A stretch of 64,000 nucleotides of DNA from Neolewinella xylanilytica (GTDB lineage Bacteria; Bacteroidota; Bacteroidia; Chitinophagales; Saprospiraceae). Location: the NCBI RefSeq assembly GCF_002934605.1, contig NZ_PTJC01000006.1, forward strand, positions 1,860,001 to 1,924,000, in the 5' to 3' direction. Under the pieces are notes generated by a model. It had not been told where the DNA came from. It saw only the letters and a list, made by a program, of their open reading frames with translations, and made no database searches. The position numbers and the translations under genes are program-made. Positions 17,214 to 26,594 of the stretch are shown piece after piece (the first letter of the stretch is position 1; every line of letters starts with the position of its first letter).

Positions 17214-20200
17214 ACAGAATATTTATGCGGTCCTATTTAATGAGTGCCTTTGTACTCCTAGCAATCAATTGCCGGGCCCAACTAGCCGCGTTGGAGCCGG
17301 ACGCGGATCTTGTTGCCTACGAGGAGCAGCTGGAAGCCTACATGACCGGGACGCGGAACGATCGCGCCGAGGAAGCCTACGCCAACTTCATCGGTAGTTT
17401 TCTCGGCGGAGGCTTTACGGAGGCCCAACAAAAGCGCATCGTACAGAACTCCGTGCTGTTGGCGAATTTCAATGCCCGCGCGGAAGGACCGATGGCAGAC
17501 TACCTGGACATCCAAACCGCCCTGGCCGATGACGAGCGGGCCCAACTCTTCGGGGAATTTCACGACATGCTCACGAAAACGTTGGACGTTTACGCCAGCT
17601 CGCCTGCTTCCGTGAATAACGTGCTGACTACCTCCCTGAACTTTCTCACTCGCTCCCGCCTGGATAACACCCAGAGCAGTGAAGGCTGGTACGTGGCGGG
17701 CGGCAAACCCGCTTTTCGCTTTGAAGAAATACCCCTGCTCTTCATCGACGAGGTGCACCAGTTCAAGGGATCGAAAGCAAAGGATAGCCTGATCATCCAG
17801 GAAACGCAGCTCTACGTGGACCTGACCAACGAGATGGTCAACGGCAAGGGAGGCCGTACCGATTGGCAGCGAGTGGGCTTATCGTCGGACATCTTCGTCC
17901 GGCTGGTCGATTACAACGTCAATACGAAACGGGACCTGCTTCTATCGGATTCCGCTCACCTGCAGTATCCGCCGTACTTCGGCGATAAGATCATCTACGG
18001 CCAATACGAAGACAGGGTGCTGGCCAGCGGTCCGCGGGAAGCCGGTGAGGTACCCAGCTTCGTGTCCACCGATCGGTCGGTAACCATTGACAACATCGGG
18101 GAAAACATGAGTTTGCTCGGGCGCTTCGAACTCCGTGCGGCGCGGGTTTATGCTACGACCGACGAAGGAGCCGACCATTCGGTCACCTTGCAGATCCGCA
18201 ACGACCGGGAGGAAGTTAAAATGCGCGGCGCCTCGAAACAATTCATGGTGGTACCGGGGGACCGGCTAACCGGTCAGCAAGTAGACTTCGCCATTTATTT
18301 CGGAGAGGATAGCCTCTACCATCCCAGCGCGAGTATCGATGTTGATATTCCGCAGCGGCTGGTAAAGTTGAAGCGGACCAAAAGCAGCGCCGACCGGGCG
18401 CCCTTTCTTCATAGCGCGAACCGGTTCGCGATCAGTGCCGATAACATTAACGTATATCTGGATGGAGACAGCGCCGTCGTCGGACGTACCACGGTGAGCT
18501 TTCAGGAAAAGGGGGATGTCCGTTTCGAGAGCGAAAACTATTTCAATGAACTCGAGTATACCCGGATTCGGGCCCTGGCCGGCTTTAATCCGCTGGAAGT
18601 AATTTACCGGTACCAACATGAGGTGTACGGCAGCAGCGACACGCTCTCCGCCAACGGGGTAGCCGACCGCTTCCAGAGTGGGCTCACCAGCGGAGACATT
18701 GAATCCGTGCTTTTCGATTTGCAGTCCCGCGGCTTCCTCACGTATAATCCGGAGACCCAGAAGATCATCGTATCCGACAAGTTGGAACACTACGTGCTTT
18801 CCGCCCGGGAAGCCAAGGACTACGACCGGCTGTCTTTGATAAGTAGCATTGACACGGAGAATGCCTTCATCGACTTAAAGGCCGGCACCATTCTGGTGGA
18901 AGGGGTGAAACCGATTCAATTCAACGCGGAAAAGCAGCTCGCGATCAAGCCCTACGGCGGGCAGGTGGCTATCGTAGGCGACCGAAATATCGATTTCAGC
19001 GGACAGGTCTACGCCGGGAATGCCATCCTTACGGGCAATGACTTCCACTTCAAATACGAGCCCTATTATATCCAGTTCGATTCGGTGCGCTACATCGACC
19101 TATTCCTGCCGGAAGGAGGTAACCCCGAACCCGGTGCCCGGAAGCTATCGACCGCCAGCCGCCTGGAGCACGTCAGCGGCTACTTACTGCTGGACGCTCC
19201 CAAGAATAAGAGCGGTTCGGAGGACATCGCGTATTTTCCTTCTCTCCAGACCCGGGGGCCTTCCTACATCTATTACGACCAGGCAGATAGCAACTCGCTG
19301 TATTCGCGGGACAGCTTCTACTTCGAACTTGCACCGTTCAGTTTGAATAACTTGGATAGCCTCACCGAAACCAACCTGAACCTGGAAGGAGAGTTGGTAA
19401 GTGGCGGCATATTTCCCCGGATGAAGCAGCAATTGCAGATACAGGAGGATGGTAGCCTGGGCTTCATTGCCCGCATCGATACGTTGCCGGAGAGCATGTA
19501 CGGCGACCGGGGTGCCTACACCGGAGAGGTTACCCTCAACAACGGCGGATTAGTGGGAAATGGAACGCTCAAGTACCTGGAAGCGGAAATCACCAGTCCG
19601 AACATTCGGTTCGGCGTCGACAGCGCTACCACCACCGCTCAGTCCTTCGTCCTCAACGAATCCATCACCGAGAACCGTCAGGTACCCGAGGTTCGGGGAG
19701 AGGTGGTCAGCGTCACCTTTATGCCCTACGGCGACTCGCTGGCCGTAGCCCCCCAGGACGGCGGGCGGTTCGACCTTTTTGGCACCGGCGATCATACCTT
19801 CGACGGGACCCTGGTACTAACGCCCGAGGCGCTGCGGGGTGGCGGACGGCTCGACTGGTCGCAGGCAACGGTCGACAGTGAAGACTTCAACTTCGGAGCA
19901 AAAGAGGTGGTGATCGACACCGCGAGCGTCAGCATCAAAAGCCAGGGGAACTCGGAGGGCATCGCTTTGACGACCAACAACGTCAACGCGGACTTCGATT
20001 TCGCTACCGGTCAGGCTAGCTTCGGTTCCAACGGTACCGAACTGAATACGAGACTGCCCTACATCCAGTTCCGCACGTCCAGCGATCGTTTCGACTGGGA
20101 TATGGCTGGAGGAAATATCACCTTCGCTACGAGCGCCGGCAAAGACCGGTTCACCAGCAACAATCCGGACCAGGACAGCCTCACCTTCACGGGGACCACC

Positions 20201-21928
20201 GCGGTGTACGATAACCTGGCCAGCCAGCTGAAGGTAGGTGGCGTACCCTACGTCATCAGTGCCGACGCCCGGATCATTCCCGGCGACAGCAACATCGTGG
20301 TGCAGCCGGGCGGCAAGATTCAACAGCTGACGAATGCTCAGATCGTGGCCGATACCCTGAATCAGTACCACGTCATCAACCGCGCGACGGTCGACATCGC
20401 CGGGCGCAAGGAGTATACCGCTTCCGGATTTTACGAATACAACGTGGGCGACCACGTACAAGAGTTCGAGTTACAGAACATCGTGGGTACCCGAGTGGGG
20501 AAGGGGTTGATGTCGGAGAAGGAAACCGCCACCCGTGCGGAAGGTCAGATCGACGAGACCACCCGTTTTTACATCGACGACAAAACGCGGTTTTACGGAA
20601 CCATCGAACTTGACGCCGGTAGCAAAGAGTTGGCCTTCGACGGCTACGCCCGCATCGAGGCCGACAAGTTGCCGACCGCCGAGTGGTTCGTGGTCGAAAG
20701 TATGGGGGATAAAAATAACCTCGTGCTCAATACCAAGGACGCCCTCGGAAAAGATGCCAAGCCCCTCTACACCGGTTTTTACCTGAGTAAACCGGAACGA
20801 CATATTTATCCGACGATGATCCAGACGCCGCAGCGGCGCGTCGATCACCCGATACTCGATGCCAGCGGGGTATTTACGTACGACGAAGAGAACGACGCCT
20901 TTCTGTTCGGGGATAGTATCCGGGTCAACGATCCGGATTCACGGGTGGGCAACCTCATGGTATTTGACCACCAGACCGGAATGGTCCGAGGAGACGGCGA
21001 GCTCGGTATCGGAGGTCGGCTTAAGTACATTTCCATGCGTAGTTACGGCACCGTAGCGATGGAGTTGCCGGAGCAGTTCGCCCGGGAGCCGGAACCGGAG
21101 GCTGCCGTTGCTTCCGACCCGCGCCCCGCCGCAGAAGAAGTCAGCCAGGATACCACCGCCGCCGACGGAGACCCCGCAACCATCACGGATAACATGTTCC
21201 TTCTGGAAGAAGAAGTGGAGGAGACCCCGGCCACCGACATCAGCGTGGTCGATATTCAGGAACGGAATCAATCCGTGACGAACTATCCGGAAACCGAGGT
21301 GGAGCTGATGACGGCCATCGACTTGATCCTGCCCAAGAGCCTCACCGAGATCATGGTAAACGACATTGCCTCCGGTGCGTATAGCGCCCCGCAGTTGCTG
21401 GTCAATCAGCGGGTAGATTTCGCCACGGCGGGTATCGAAACGCTGTTCCCGGCCGGGAACGACCGGGATCGTGCCCTGGCGGGGCTTGCGGCCGATGCCG
21501 TCGATCTCGCACCGGCCATCAACAAGCACACCTTCCTGTTTACCGACATGAAGATGCGGTGGAACGTGGATTACCAGTCTTTCGTGAGTACCGAAGCGCT
21601 GAACGGTCTGGCTTCCGTAGCCGGGCAGCCCATCAGCCGTCGGTTCGAAACGTACATGGAAGTGAAAATGACGACCGGGGGAGACGACCGCCTGTACCTG
21701 TACCTGAAGTCACCCAGTGAAACCTACTACTTCTTCGGTTTCAAGGACGGCATCCTGAACGTGGTGAGCAACAACAACAGCTTCATGAACGAATTGCGGG
21801 GTGTCAATCCGAAAGACCTCGTTCTGGAGATGGACGACGGCCTCACCTACGAGATCCTCGAGGTAACGCCGGGAACGGCTCAGACTTTCCTGAGGAGGGT
21901 TAAAAGCGCCTTCGAGACAGAAGAGTAA
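17210..21928 (+). CDS. Very large exported protein of unknown function
   Basis: This 1,572-residue protein begins with a signal peptide (SYLMSAFVLLAINCRAQ); a second ATG at 17225 would also fit. No domain could be named. The first about 400 residues look mixed or helical. The rest is dominated by short alternating beta strands with repeated phrases about 80-130 residues apart (GTILVEGVKPIQF, FSGQVYAGNAILTGNDF, TGEVTLNNGGLVGNGTLKYL, FDGTLVLTPEALRGGGRLDW). These suggest a long beta-helix or LptA-like stack. An acidic, low-complexity stretch lies near residue 1300. There is no T9SS tail. Its start overlaps the prmA stop by four bases, implying coupled translation although the proteins act in different compartments. 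Confidence 0.85.
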   Translation: MNRIFMRSYLMSAFVLLAINCRAQLAALEPDADLVAYEEQLEAYMTGTRNDRAEEAYANFIGSFLGGGFTEAQQKRIVQNSVLLANFNARAEGPMADYLDIQTALADDERAQLFGEFHDMLTKTLDVYASSPASVNNVLTTSLNFLTRSRLDNTQSSEGWYVAGGKPAFRFEEIPLLFIDEVHQFKGSKAKDSLIIQETQLYVDLTNEMVNGKGGRTDWQRVGLSSDIFVRLVDYNVNTKRDLLLSDSAHLQYPPYFGDKIIYGQYEDRVLASGPREAGEVPSFVSTDRSVTIDNIGENMSLLGRFELRAARVYATTDEGADHSVTLQIRNDREEVKMRGASKQFMVVPGDRLTGQQVDFAIYFGEDSLYHPSASIDVDIPQRLVKLKRTKSSADRAPFLHSANRFAISADNINVYLDGDSAVVGRTTVSFQEKGDVRFESENYFNELEYTRIRALAGFNPLEVIYRYQHEVYGSSDTLSANGVADRFQSGLTSGDIESVLFDLQSRGFLTYNPETQKIIVSDKLEHYVLSAREAKDYDRLSLISSIDTENAFIDLKAGTILVEGVKPIQFNAEKQLAIKPYGGQVAIVGDRNIDFSGQVYAGNAILTGNDFHFKYEPYYIQFDSVRYIDLFLPEGGNPEPGARKLSTASRLEHVSGYLLLDAPKNKSGSEDIAYFPSLQTRGPSYIYYDQADSNSLYSRDSFYFELAPFSLNNLDSLTETNLNLEGELVSGGIFPRMKQQLQIQEDGSLGFIARIDTLPESMYGDRGAYTGEVTLNNGGLVGNGTLKYLEAEITSPNIRFGVDSATTTAQSFVLNESITENRQVPEVRGEVVSVTFMPYGDSLAVAPQDGGRFDLFGTGDHTFDGTLVLTPEALRGGGRLDWSQATVDSEDFNFGAKEVVIDTASVSIKSQGNSEGIALTTNNVNADFDFATGQASFGSNGTELNTRLPYIQFRTSSDRFDWDMAGGNITFATSAGKDRFTSNNPDQDSLTFTGTTAVYDNLASQLKVGGVPYVISADARIIPGDSNIVVQPGGKIQQLTNAQIVADTLNQYHVINRATVDIAGRKEYTASGFYEYNVGDHVQEFELQNIVGTRVGKGLMSEKETATRAEGQIDETTRFYIDDKTRFYGTIELDAGSKELAFDGYARIEADKLPTAEWFVVESMGDKNNLVLNTKDALGKDAKPLYTGFYLSKPERHIYPTMIQTPQRRVDHPILDASGVFTYDEENDAFLFGDSIRVNDPDSRVGNLMVFDHQTGMVRGDGELGIGGRLKYISMRSYGTVAMELPEQFAREPEPEAAVASDPRPAAEEVSQDTTAADGDPATITDNMFLLEEEVEETPATDISVVDIQERNQSVTNYPETEVELMTAIDLILPKSLTEIMVNDIASGAYSAPQLLVNQRVDFATAGIETLFPAGNDRDRALAGLAADAVDLAPAINKHTFLFTDMKMRWNVDYQSFVSTEALNGLASVAGQPISRRFETYMEVKMTTGGDDRLYLYLKSPSETYYFFGFKDGILNVVSNNNSFMNELRGVNPKDLVLEMDDGLTYEILEVTPGTAQTFLRRVKSAFETEE

Positions 21929-21944
21929 CGGAGCTGGGAACGCG

Positions 21945-22871
21945 CTACCGCATCTTGGCGCGTTTGACCAGGTACTGCTGAAGGATCGGGCGGAAACCCG
22001 CCCGGATATCCGCTTCCACGTAGTCTATCTTGTACTGCAGGCACTTCAGGCGAAGCCGCTGCTGGTAGGCCGCTACCTGCTCTACGTAGTATTCTCTGAC
22101 CTGCTGCGGTTGGAGTTTGACGCGGTCTCCGCTTTCCATGTCGATAAACTCGTAGGGGCGGTTCTCGAATTCGAAGTCGATCTCCCGCGATTTATCGATG
22201 GTATGGAACAGGACAACTTCGTGCTTGGCGTGCTTCAGGTGCTGGAGGGCGGAGAAAAGTTCCTCTTCGCGCTCCGTTGCATCAAACATGTCGCTGAAAA
22301 TGACCACTAGCGACCGACGGTGGATGCTATCGGCGATCTGGTGCAGTGCCGCGGCGGTAGCCGTTTTTACGTCGTGGGTCGGCTGGTCGATGAGCTGCTG
22401 CAGGTAAGTCAGCATCAGCCGGTAGTGGGTGGTACTCGATTTCGGTCGGGTGTGTACCCCTACGCCTTCATCAAAGAACGTAAGGGCAAAAGCGTCCCGT
22501 TGCCGCATGAGCAGGTTCATCAGGCTGGCCGCCGCCAGGGAAGCAAAGCGAATTTTGTTGACATAGTCCTCGGTGTTAGTATCGACCTCAGGGAAGTACA
22601 TACTCGAACTGCTGTCGATCACGATCTGGCAGCGAAGATTGGTTTCCTCCTCGTACCGCTTGGTGTACATTTTGTCGGTACGGGCGAACACCTTCCAGTC
22701 GATATTCCGGGTGGGTTCTCCCTGATTGTAGATGCGGTGCTCGGCAAACTCTACGCTGAAGCCGTGGAAGGGGCTTTTGTGCAGCCCGATGATGAAGCCT
22801 TCCACTACCTGGCGGGCAAGGAGTTCGAGATTTCCGAGGTTTCGTACCTGATCGTTGGTGATTAGTTCCAT
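21945..22871 (-). CDS. DUF58 / von Willebrand A-like protein
   Basis: This 308-residue protein has the DUF58 core, with EPTRNIDWKVFARTDKMYTK-like sequence just before a vWA domain whose MIDAS motif is DSSSSM (IVIDSSSSMYFPEVD). Members usually sit with MoxR ATPases and BatA-type membrane proteins in Bacteroidota stress and aerotolerance loci. Here no MoxR gene is adjacent in the window. It is convergent with the giant protein gene (16 bp between stops) and divergent from the arrestin-like gene upstream. Confidence 0.9.
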   Translation of the reverse strand: MELITNDQVRNLGNLELLARQVVEGFIIGLHKSPFHGFSVEFAEHRIYNQGEPTRNIDWKVFARTDKMYTKRYEEETNLRCQIVIDSSSSMYFPEVDTNTEDYVNKIRFASLAAASLMNLLMRQRDAFALTFFDEGVGVHTRPKSSTTHYRLMLTYLQQLIDQPTHDVKTATAAALHQIADSIHRRSLVVIFSDMFDATEREEELFSALQHLKHAKHEVVLFHTIDKSREIDFEFENRPYEFIDMESGDRVKLQPQQVREYYVEQVAAYQQRLRLKCLQYKIDYVEADIRAGFRPILQQYLVKRAKMR

Positions 22872-22947
22872 GGGCTAACTTATAGGTAGGGAAGGCGTTT
22901 GTCGATAAGAACGGTTTATCACTGCGATGGATGCTTAAATTTCGACA

Positions 22948-23409
22948 ATGCTAGGAAAAGTAAAACAATGGCTGGGAATAGAAGGAGTCAAACTGGAGCT
23001 GATGCTGCCTCCCGACTTTAGTCCCCGCATGGGTAGTCTCGCCGGTCGCATTCGCCTCACCAGCCGGCATCCGCAGACCGTCACCGCCATCAAGGTCGTC
23101 ATGGTCGAAAAGTACAGCCGGGGAAAAGATGAGGAACAGTTGGTCGACGAATACGAGTTGGGCCGGCAAATTATTACCGACTCCATCCAGGTAGCCGGTG
23201 AGGGTATCCCCGTAGAAATCAACTTTCGGATTGCTTTCGAACCCATTCCGTCACCCATGGACGAGTTCGGGAACCGTAACCCGGTGTTCGGCGGACTGGC
23301 CTGGGCCGCCAAGCGGCTGCGCAAGGTGACAAGCGAATATCGGATTGAAGCCGAAGCGCAGGTGCAGGGGGTAGGGTTGAATCCATTCGATAAGCAGGTG
23401 CTGCGCTGA
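22948..23409 (+). CDS. Arrestin-fold (Spo0M-like) small protein
   Basis: This 153-residue soluble protein has no signal peptide. The pattern PDFSPRMGSLAGRIRLTSRHPQ-like and VPVEINFRIAFEP-like beta strands resembles sporulation-control Spo0M/arrestin-fold proteins. In this family the N-terminal lobe reads LxLxLP...G.V.G.V.L.G with a later I..S..I...G. The match is by eye and partial, and the protein is shorter than typical Spo0M. It is divergent from the DUF58 gene (76 bp apart). The role is unknown. Confidence 0.6.
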   Translation: MLGKVKQWLGIEGVKLELMLPPDFSPRMGSLAGRIRLTSRHPQTVTAIKVVMVEKYSRGKDEEQLVDEYELGRQIITDSIQVAGEGIPVEINFRIAFEPIPSPMDEFGNRNPVFGGLAWAAKRLRKVTSEYRIEAEAQVQGVGLNPFDKQVLR

Positions 23410-23496
23410 GGATTTTCTAAATAAAGTTTTCTTAATTGGTGGAGTAGGGTCTTGAAAATGACGGAGGTGGCTTAATTTATAGGCCAAAGCGACGCC

Positions 23497-24261
23497 ATGA
23501 AACACCTCTACCTAATTTCTTTATCCGTATTCCTCCTACATGCCTGCGGCCGACCCTTGCAGGTCGTGCGGGTGGAACCCGCCTTCGAGCACGAAATTGA
23601 TCGGTACCGCTACGGTAATCCGGTGCAGTCCAGTACCAATGGTGCAGTAACCGTAGAAGTCAGCTATTACGATGCATCCGACAACTACCTGGTCTTCGAC
23701 ACGGAAGTCGTAAACGAGTCCGACGAAGCCATTCTCTTCGACCCGGCGGAAAGTTACCTGGAGTTTCCCCTGGGCCAGCGAATCTCCGCCATAGATCCCG
23801 AATTCCAGCTCCTAAGTATGGATCTCAAGTCGGTCGAACAGGCCAGGACGGCGCGTACCCTGGCGTGGGCCGGTGCGGCCGTCCTGGTAGCCGCCTCCGC
23901 CTATTCCTTGGCCAACGGTGGGGGAAGCATACCGGAACCCACCACCAACGCGACGGTCGTCGCCGACCTCGGTTTTCAGGTAGCCGACGCCATGACCTTC
24001 GCCGTACTGCAGCGAGAAAATGACATCCTCCAGCGGAACTGGGTGCCCGCCGGCCAGGATATCCCGGGCCCGGACAACCGGTATTTCTGGCTCGATTACA
24101 GCTTCCGGAAAACGACCCTGCGGCCCGGGGAATCGGCGGTCGGTAAACTCCTCTTTCCCCGCTCCGACGACCACCCTCAATTTCAAGTAGCGGTGCCCGT
24201 AGACGAACTGGCCACCTTCAACTTTCAATTCGCCCAGCGCATCTTTCGCGACCGTCGGTAG
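23497..24261 (+). CDS. Hypothetical lipoprotein
   Basis: This 254-residue protein has a signal peptide and lipobox (SVFLLHACGRP, C17). The N-terminal half has beta-strand patterns. A hydrophobic Ala-rich segment near residues 120-145 (TLAWAGAAVLVAASAYSLA) could be a membrane helix or buried core. A C-terminal beta domain follows with a ...LRPGESAVGKLLFPR motif, as in immunoglobulin-like lipoproteins. The family is not recognised. It converges with the dienelactone hydrolase gene, with seven bases between stop codons. Confidence 0.7.
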   Translation: MKHLYLISLSVFLLHACGRPLQVVRVEPAFEHEIDRYRYGNPVQSSTNGAVTVEVSYYDASDNYLVFDTEVVNESDEAILFDPAESYLEFPLGQRISAIDPEFQLLSMDLKSVEQARTARTLAWAGAAVLVAASAYSLANGGGSIPEPTTNATVVADLGFQVADAMTFAVLQRENDILQRNWVPAGQDIPGPDNRYFWLDYSFRKTTLRPGESAVGKLLFPRSDDHPQFQVAVPVDELATFNFQFAQRIFRDRR

Positions 24262-24267
24262 GGGACC

Positions 24268-25161
24268 TCAGCTAAGGTAGTAGGTGAAAAAGTCAATGGT
24301 GCGGTCCCAGGCGAGCTTGGCCGCCGCTTCGTCGTAACGGGGGGTAGTATCGTTGTGAAAGCCATGCTGCACGCCCGTATAGACGTGGGCGGAATGCTGC
24401 TTGTCTTCACGTAGCAACGCCTGGGCGTAGGCGGGCCAGCCGGCGTTAACCCGCTCGTCCAGTCCGGCGTAGTGCAGTTGGAGGGGGGCCGATATTTTGG
24501 CTACTTCCCCGTCTTCGGGTTGGCCGCCGTAAAAGGGTACCGAAGCGGAAAGGCCGGGTAAACGGACCGCCATGGAGTTAGCGATCGAGCCACCAAAACA
24601 GAAACCGACCACACCGACCTTACCGTTTGTCGCTTCATGGTCTTTCAGGTAGCCGTAGCCGGCGATGAAGTCTTCGAGCATCTCGTCGCGGTCCCGCTGT
24701 TGTTGCAGTTCGCGCCCGGCATCGTCGTTGCCGGGGTAGCCCCCCAGGGGCCAGAGCGCATCGGGAGCCAGCGCAACGAATCCGGCTACCGCCGCGCGGC
24801 GGGCTACGTCTTCGATGTGGGGATTGAGCCCGCGATTTTCGTGGACCACCAGGACACCTCCCGGTTTCGTCGGGCCGCCGCCACTCGCCGGTCGGGCCAG
24901 CAACGCCCGGATTTCACCTCCACCGTCGGGAGAGTTGTAGATCACGTATTCCGTTTCGATCCGCGGATCGTCCGCCTTAACCTGTACAGCCGTTTCGTAC
25001 TTCGGCTGGAGATACTCCAGGATGCCCGCGACGGTTAGCCCGCCGACGGCGTAGGCACCGATACGTTCGATGAATTCGCGCCGTTCCAACTTGCTGTGGA
25101 CGTAGCGGTCGAACAAGCGGTATACGTCCGGATGGAGGTCCTGTTTATCTATTTTCGCCAT
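24268..25161 (-). CDS. Dienelactone hydrolase family protein with Tat-like leader
   Basis: This 297-residue alpha/beta hydrolase has the dienelactone hydrolase catalytic residues C188 (GFCFGG), D235 (AGLDERV) and H266 (VQHGFHN), with E108 in VVHENRGL as in the family. The N-terminus carries RREFIERIGAYAVGG followed by a hydrophobic stretch, resembling a twin-arginine signal, so it may be exported folded to the periplasm. The substrate is unknown; the family acts on dienelactones and other esters or lactones. It is a single gene between convergent and divergent neighbours. Confidence 0.9.
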   Translation of the reverse strand: MAKIDKQDLHPDVYRLFDRYVHSKLERREFIERIGAYAVGGLTVAGILEYLQPKYETAVQVKADDPRIETEYVIYNSPDGGGEIRALLARPASGGGPTKPGGVLVVHENRGLNPHIEDVARRAAVAGFVALAPDALWPLGGYPGNDDAGRELQQQRDRDEMLEDFIAGYGYLKDHEATNGKVGVVGFCFGGSIANSMAVRLPGLSASVPFYGGQPEDGEVAKISAPLQLHYAGLDERVNAGWPAYAQALLREDKQHSAHVYTGVQHGFHNDTTPRYDEAAAKLAWDRTIDFFTYYLS

Positions 25162-25282
25162 GGGTCAATTGATTTACCGAAAGATAGCTATTTCCCGTCG
25201 TGGCCGGAGATAACGAGGTATAGTCCGAACTCGCTTCCGCTTCCTTGGGTTGCGATCAGCAACAAGCCCTAAAGAAAACCGT

Positions 25283-26491
25283 ATGAAGCTTTTTCACCTG
25301 ACACCGGCCGCCTGCCTGTTTTTAATCGGCTGCTCCACCGCGTCCGAAGTGCAGCCCCTATCCTCCACCGACGAAGATCCCATCAACCGGGCCCGCGTGG
25401 AAGGCTACGTATTTCAGCCCGAACGGATCGACGCCACCGACGCGCGCGTTGCCGAACTAAGCGTGCCCGATGGCTTCACCATCGGAAAATTCGCCGAGGA
25501 TATGGGTAAGCCGAGAATGCTTGCCGTACGAGAGGACGGTACGGTGTACGTTACCCGGCGGGGTGGTGATATCTATATGCTGCGCGATACCGATGGTGAC
25601 GGCAAAGCCGATTCCCGCGAGCAGGTTTTCGAGATGAAAAACATCCACGGGTTGGAACTGCGTGGCGACGAGCTCTATATGGTAGCCGTCAACGAGGTGC
25701 TCAAGACCCGGTTGCAGTCCGATGGCACCTTCGGCCCTATCGATACGGTAGCGACGAAATTTCCGGAGGGCGGTCAGCACAACAACCGGACGTTGGCCTT
25801 CGGGCCGGACGATAAGCTCTACGTCTCGGTAGGAAGTACCTGTAATGCCTGCGCGGAAACCAACGACGAAAACGCCACGCTGGTGCAGATGAACGCCGAC
25901 GGCAGCGAGCGCAAGATATTCGCGAAGGGACTTCGCAATACCATCGGTTTCGACTGGCATCCCGAGACCGGCGTGCTCTACGGCCTTGACCACGGTATTG
26001 ATTGGTTGGGCGATGATGCCCAGAAGGAAGAGTTGAACATGCTGGAAGAAGGCAAGCACTACGGCTGGCCTTACATCTACGGTGATGGCCATTACAACCC
26101 TGCCGACGAGCCAGAAGAAGGATTCGACGCCTTTGAAAAGAAAGTAACGGACCCGGTGATGACCTATACCGCCCATAGTGCCCCCCTCGACATGATCTTT
26201 TACCGGGGCGATCAGTTCCCGCTTACCTACCGCAACGACGCCATCGTCACCATGCGCGGCAGTTGGAACCGCTCGGAGCCCAGTGGGTACAAGATCGTGC
26301 GAATCGAGTTCGATGACAACGGAAAGCCCGTTGCCTTTCACGACTTTGCTACCGGCTGGCTCCGGAATAACGATCAGCAGCAGATGGGACGGTTGGTCGG
26401 CCTGGCGGAGATGCCGGACGGTTCCCTGCTGGCCACCGACGACACGAACGGCGTGATCTACCGTATTGCCTACGGTAAGAGTAGCCGCTAG
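25283..26491 (+). CDS. PQQ-type sugar/sorbosone dehydrogenase lipoprotein
   Basis: This 402-residue lipoprotein (lipobox LIGCS) has the beta-propeller fold of the glucose/sorbosone dehydrogenase family: EDGTVYVTRRGGDIYML, NIHGLELRGDELYM, HNNRTLAFGPDDKLYVSVGS, and LGDDAQKEELNML. An EF-hand-like DTDGDGKAD lies near residue 100. It probably oxidises sugars or aldehydes in the periplasm with PQQ or a bound calcium; the cofactor cannot be confirmed by eye. The ATG at 25283 gives a clean lipoprotein signal. It is preceded by a 120-bp gap and is probably monocistronic. Confidence 0.88.
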   Translation: MKLFHLTPAACLFLIGCSTASEVQPLSSTDEDPINRARVEGYVFQPERIDATDARVAELSVPDGFTIGKFAEDMGKPRMLAVREDGTVYVTRRGGDIYMLRDTDGDGKADSREQVFEMKNIHGLELRGDELYMVAVNEVLKTRLQSDGTFGPIDTVATKFPEGGQHNNRTLAFGPDDKLYVSVGSTCNACAETNDENATLVQMNADGSERKIFAKGLRNTIGFDWHPETGVLYGLDHGIDWLGDDAQKEELNMLEEGKHYGWPYIYGDGHYNPADEPEEGFDAFEKKVTDPVMTYTAHSAPLDMIFYRGDQFPLTYRNDAIVTMRGSWNRSEPSGYKIVRIEFDDNGKPVAFHDFATGWLRNNDQQQMGRLVGLAEMPDGSLLATDDTNGVIYRIAYGKSSR

Positions 26492-26594
26492 CGTTTTGGG
26501 GTATTCCCCGCACCCGCGCTCCGGCGCCACCTTGTGTAACGGTACGAAAACGTTTAGCTTTCCCCGTGGTTATTAGGTAAGACGCAACCCATAC

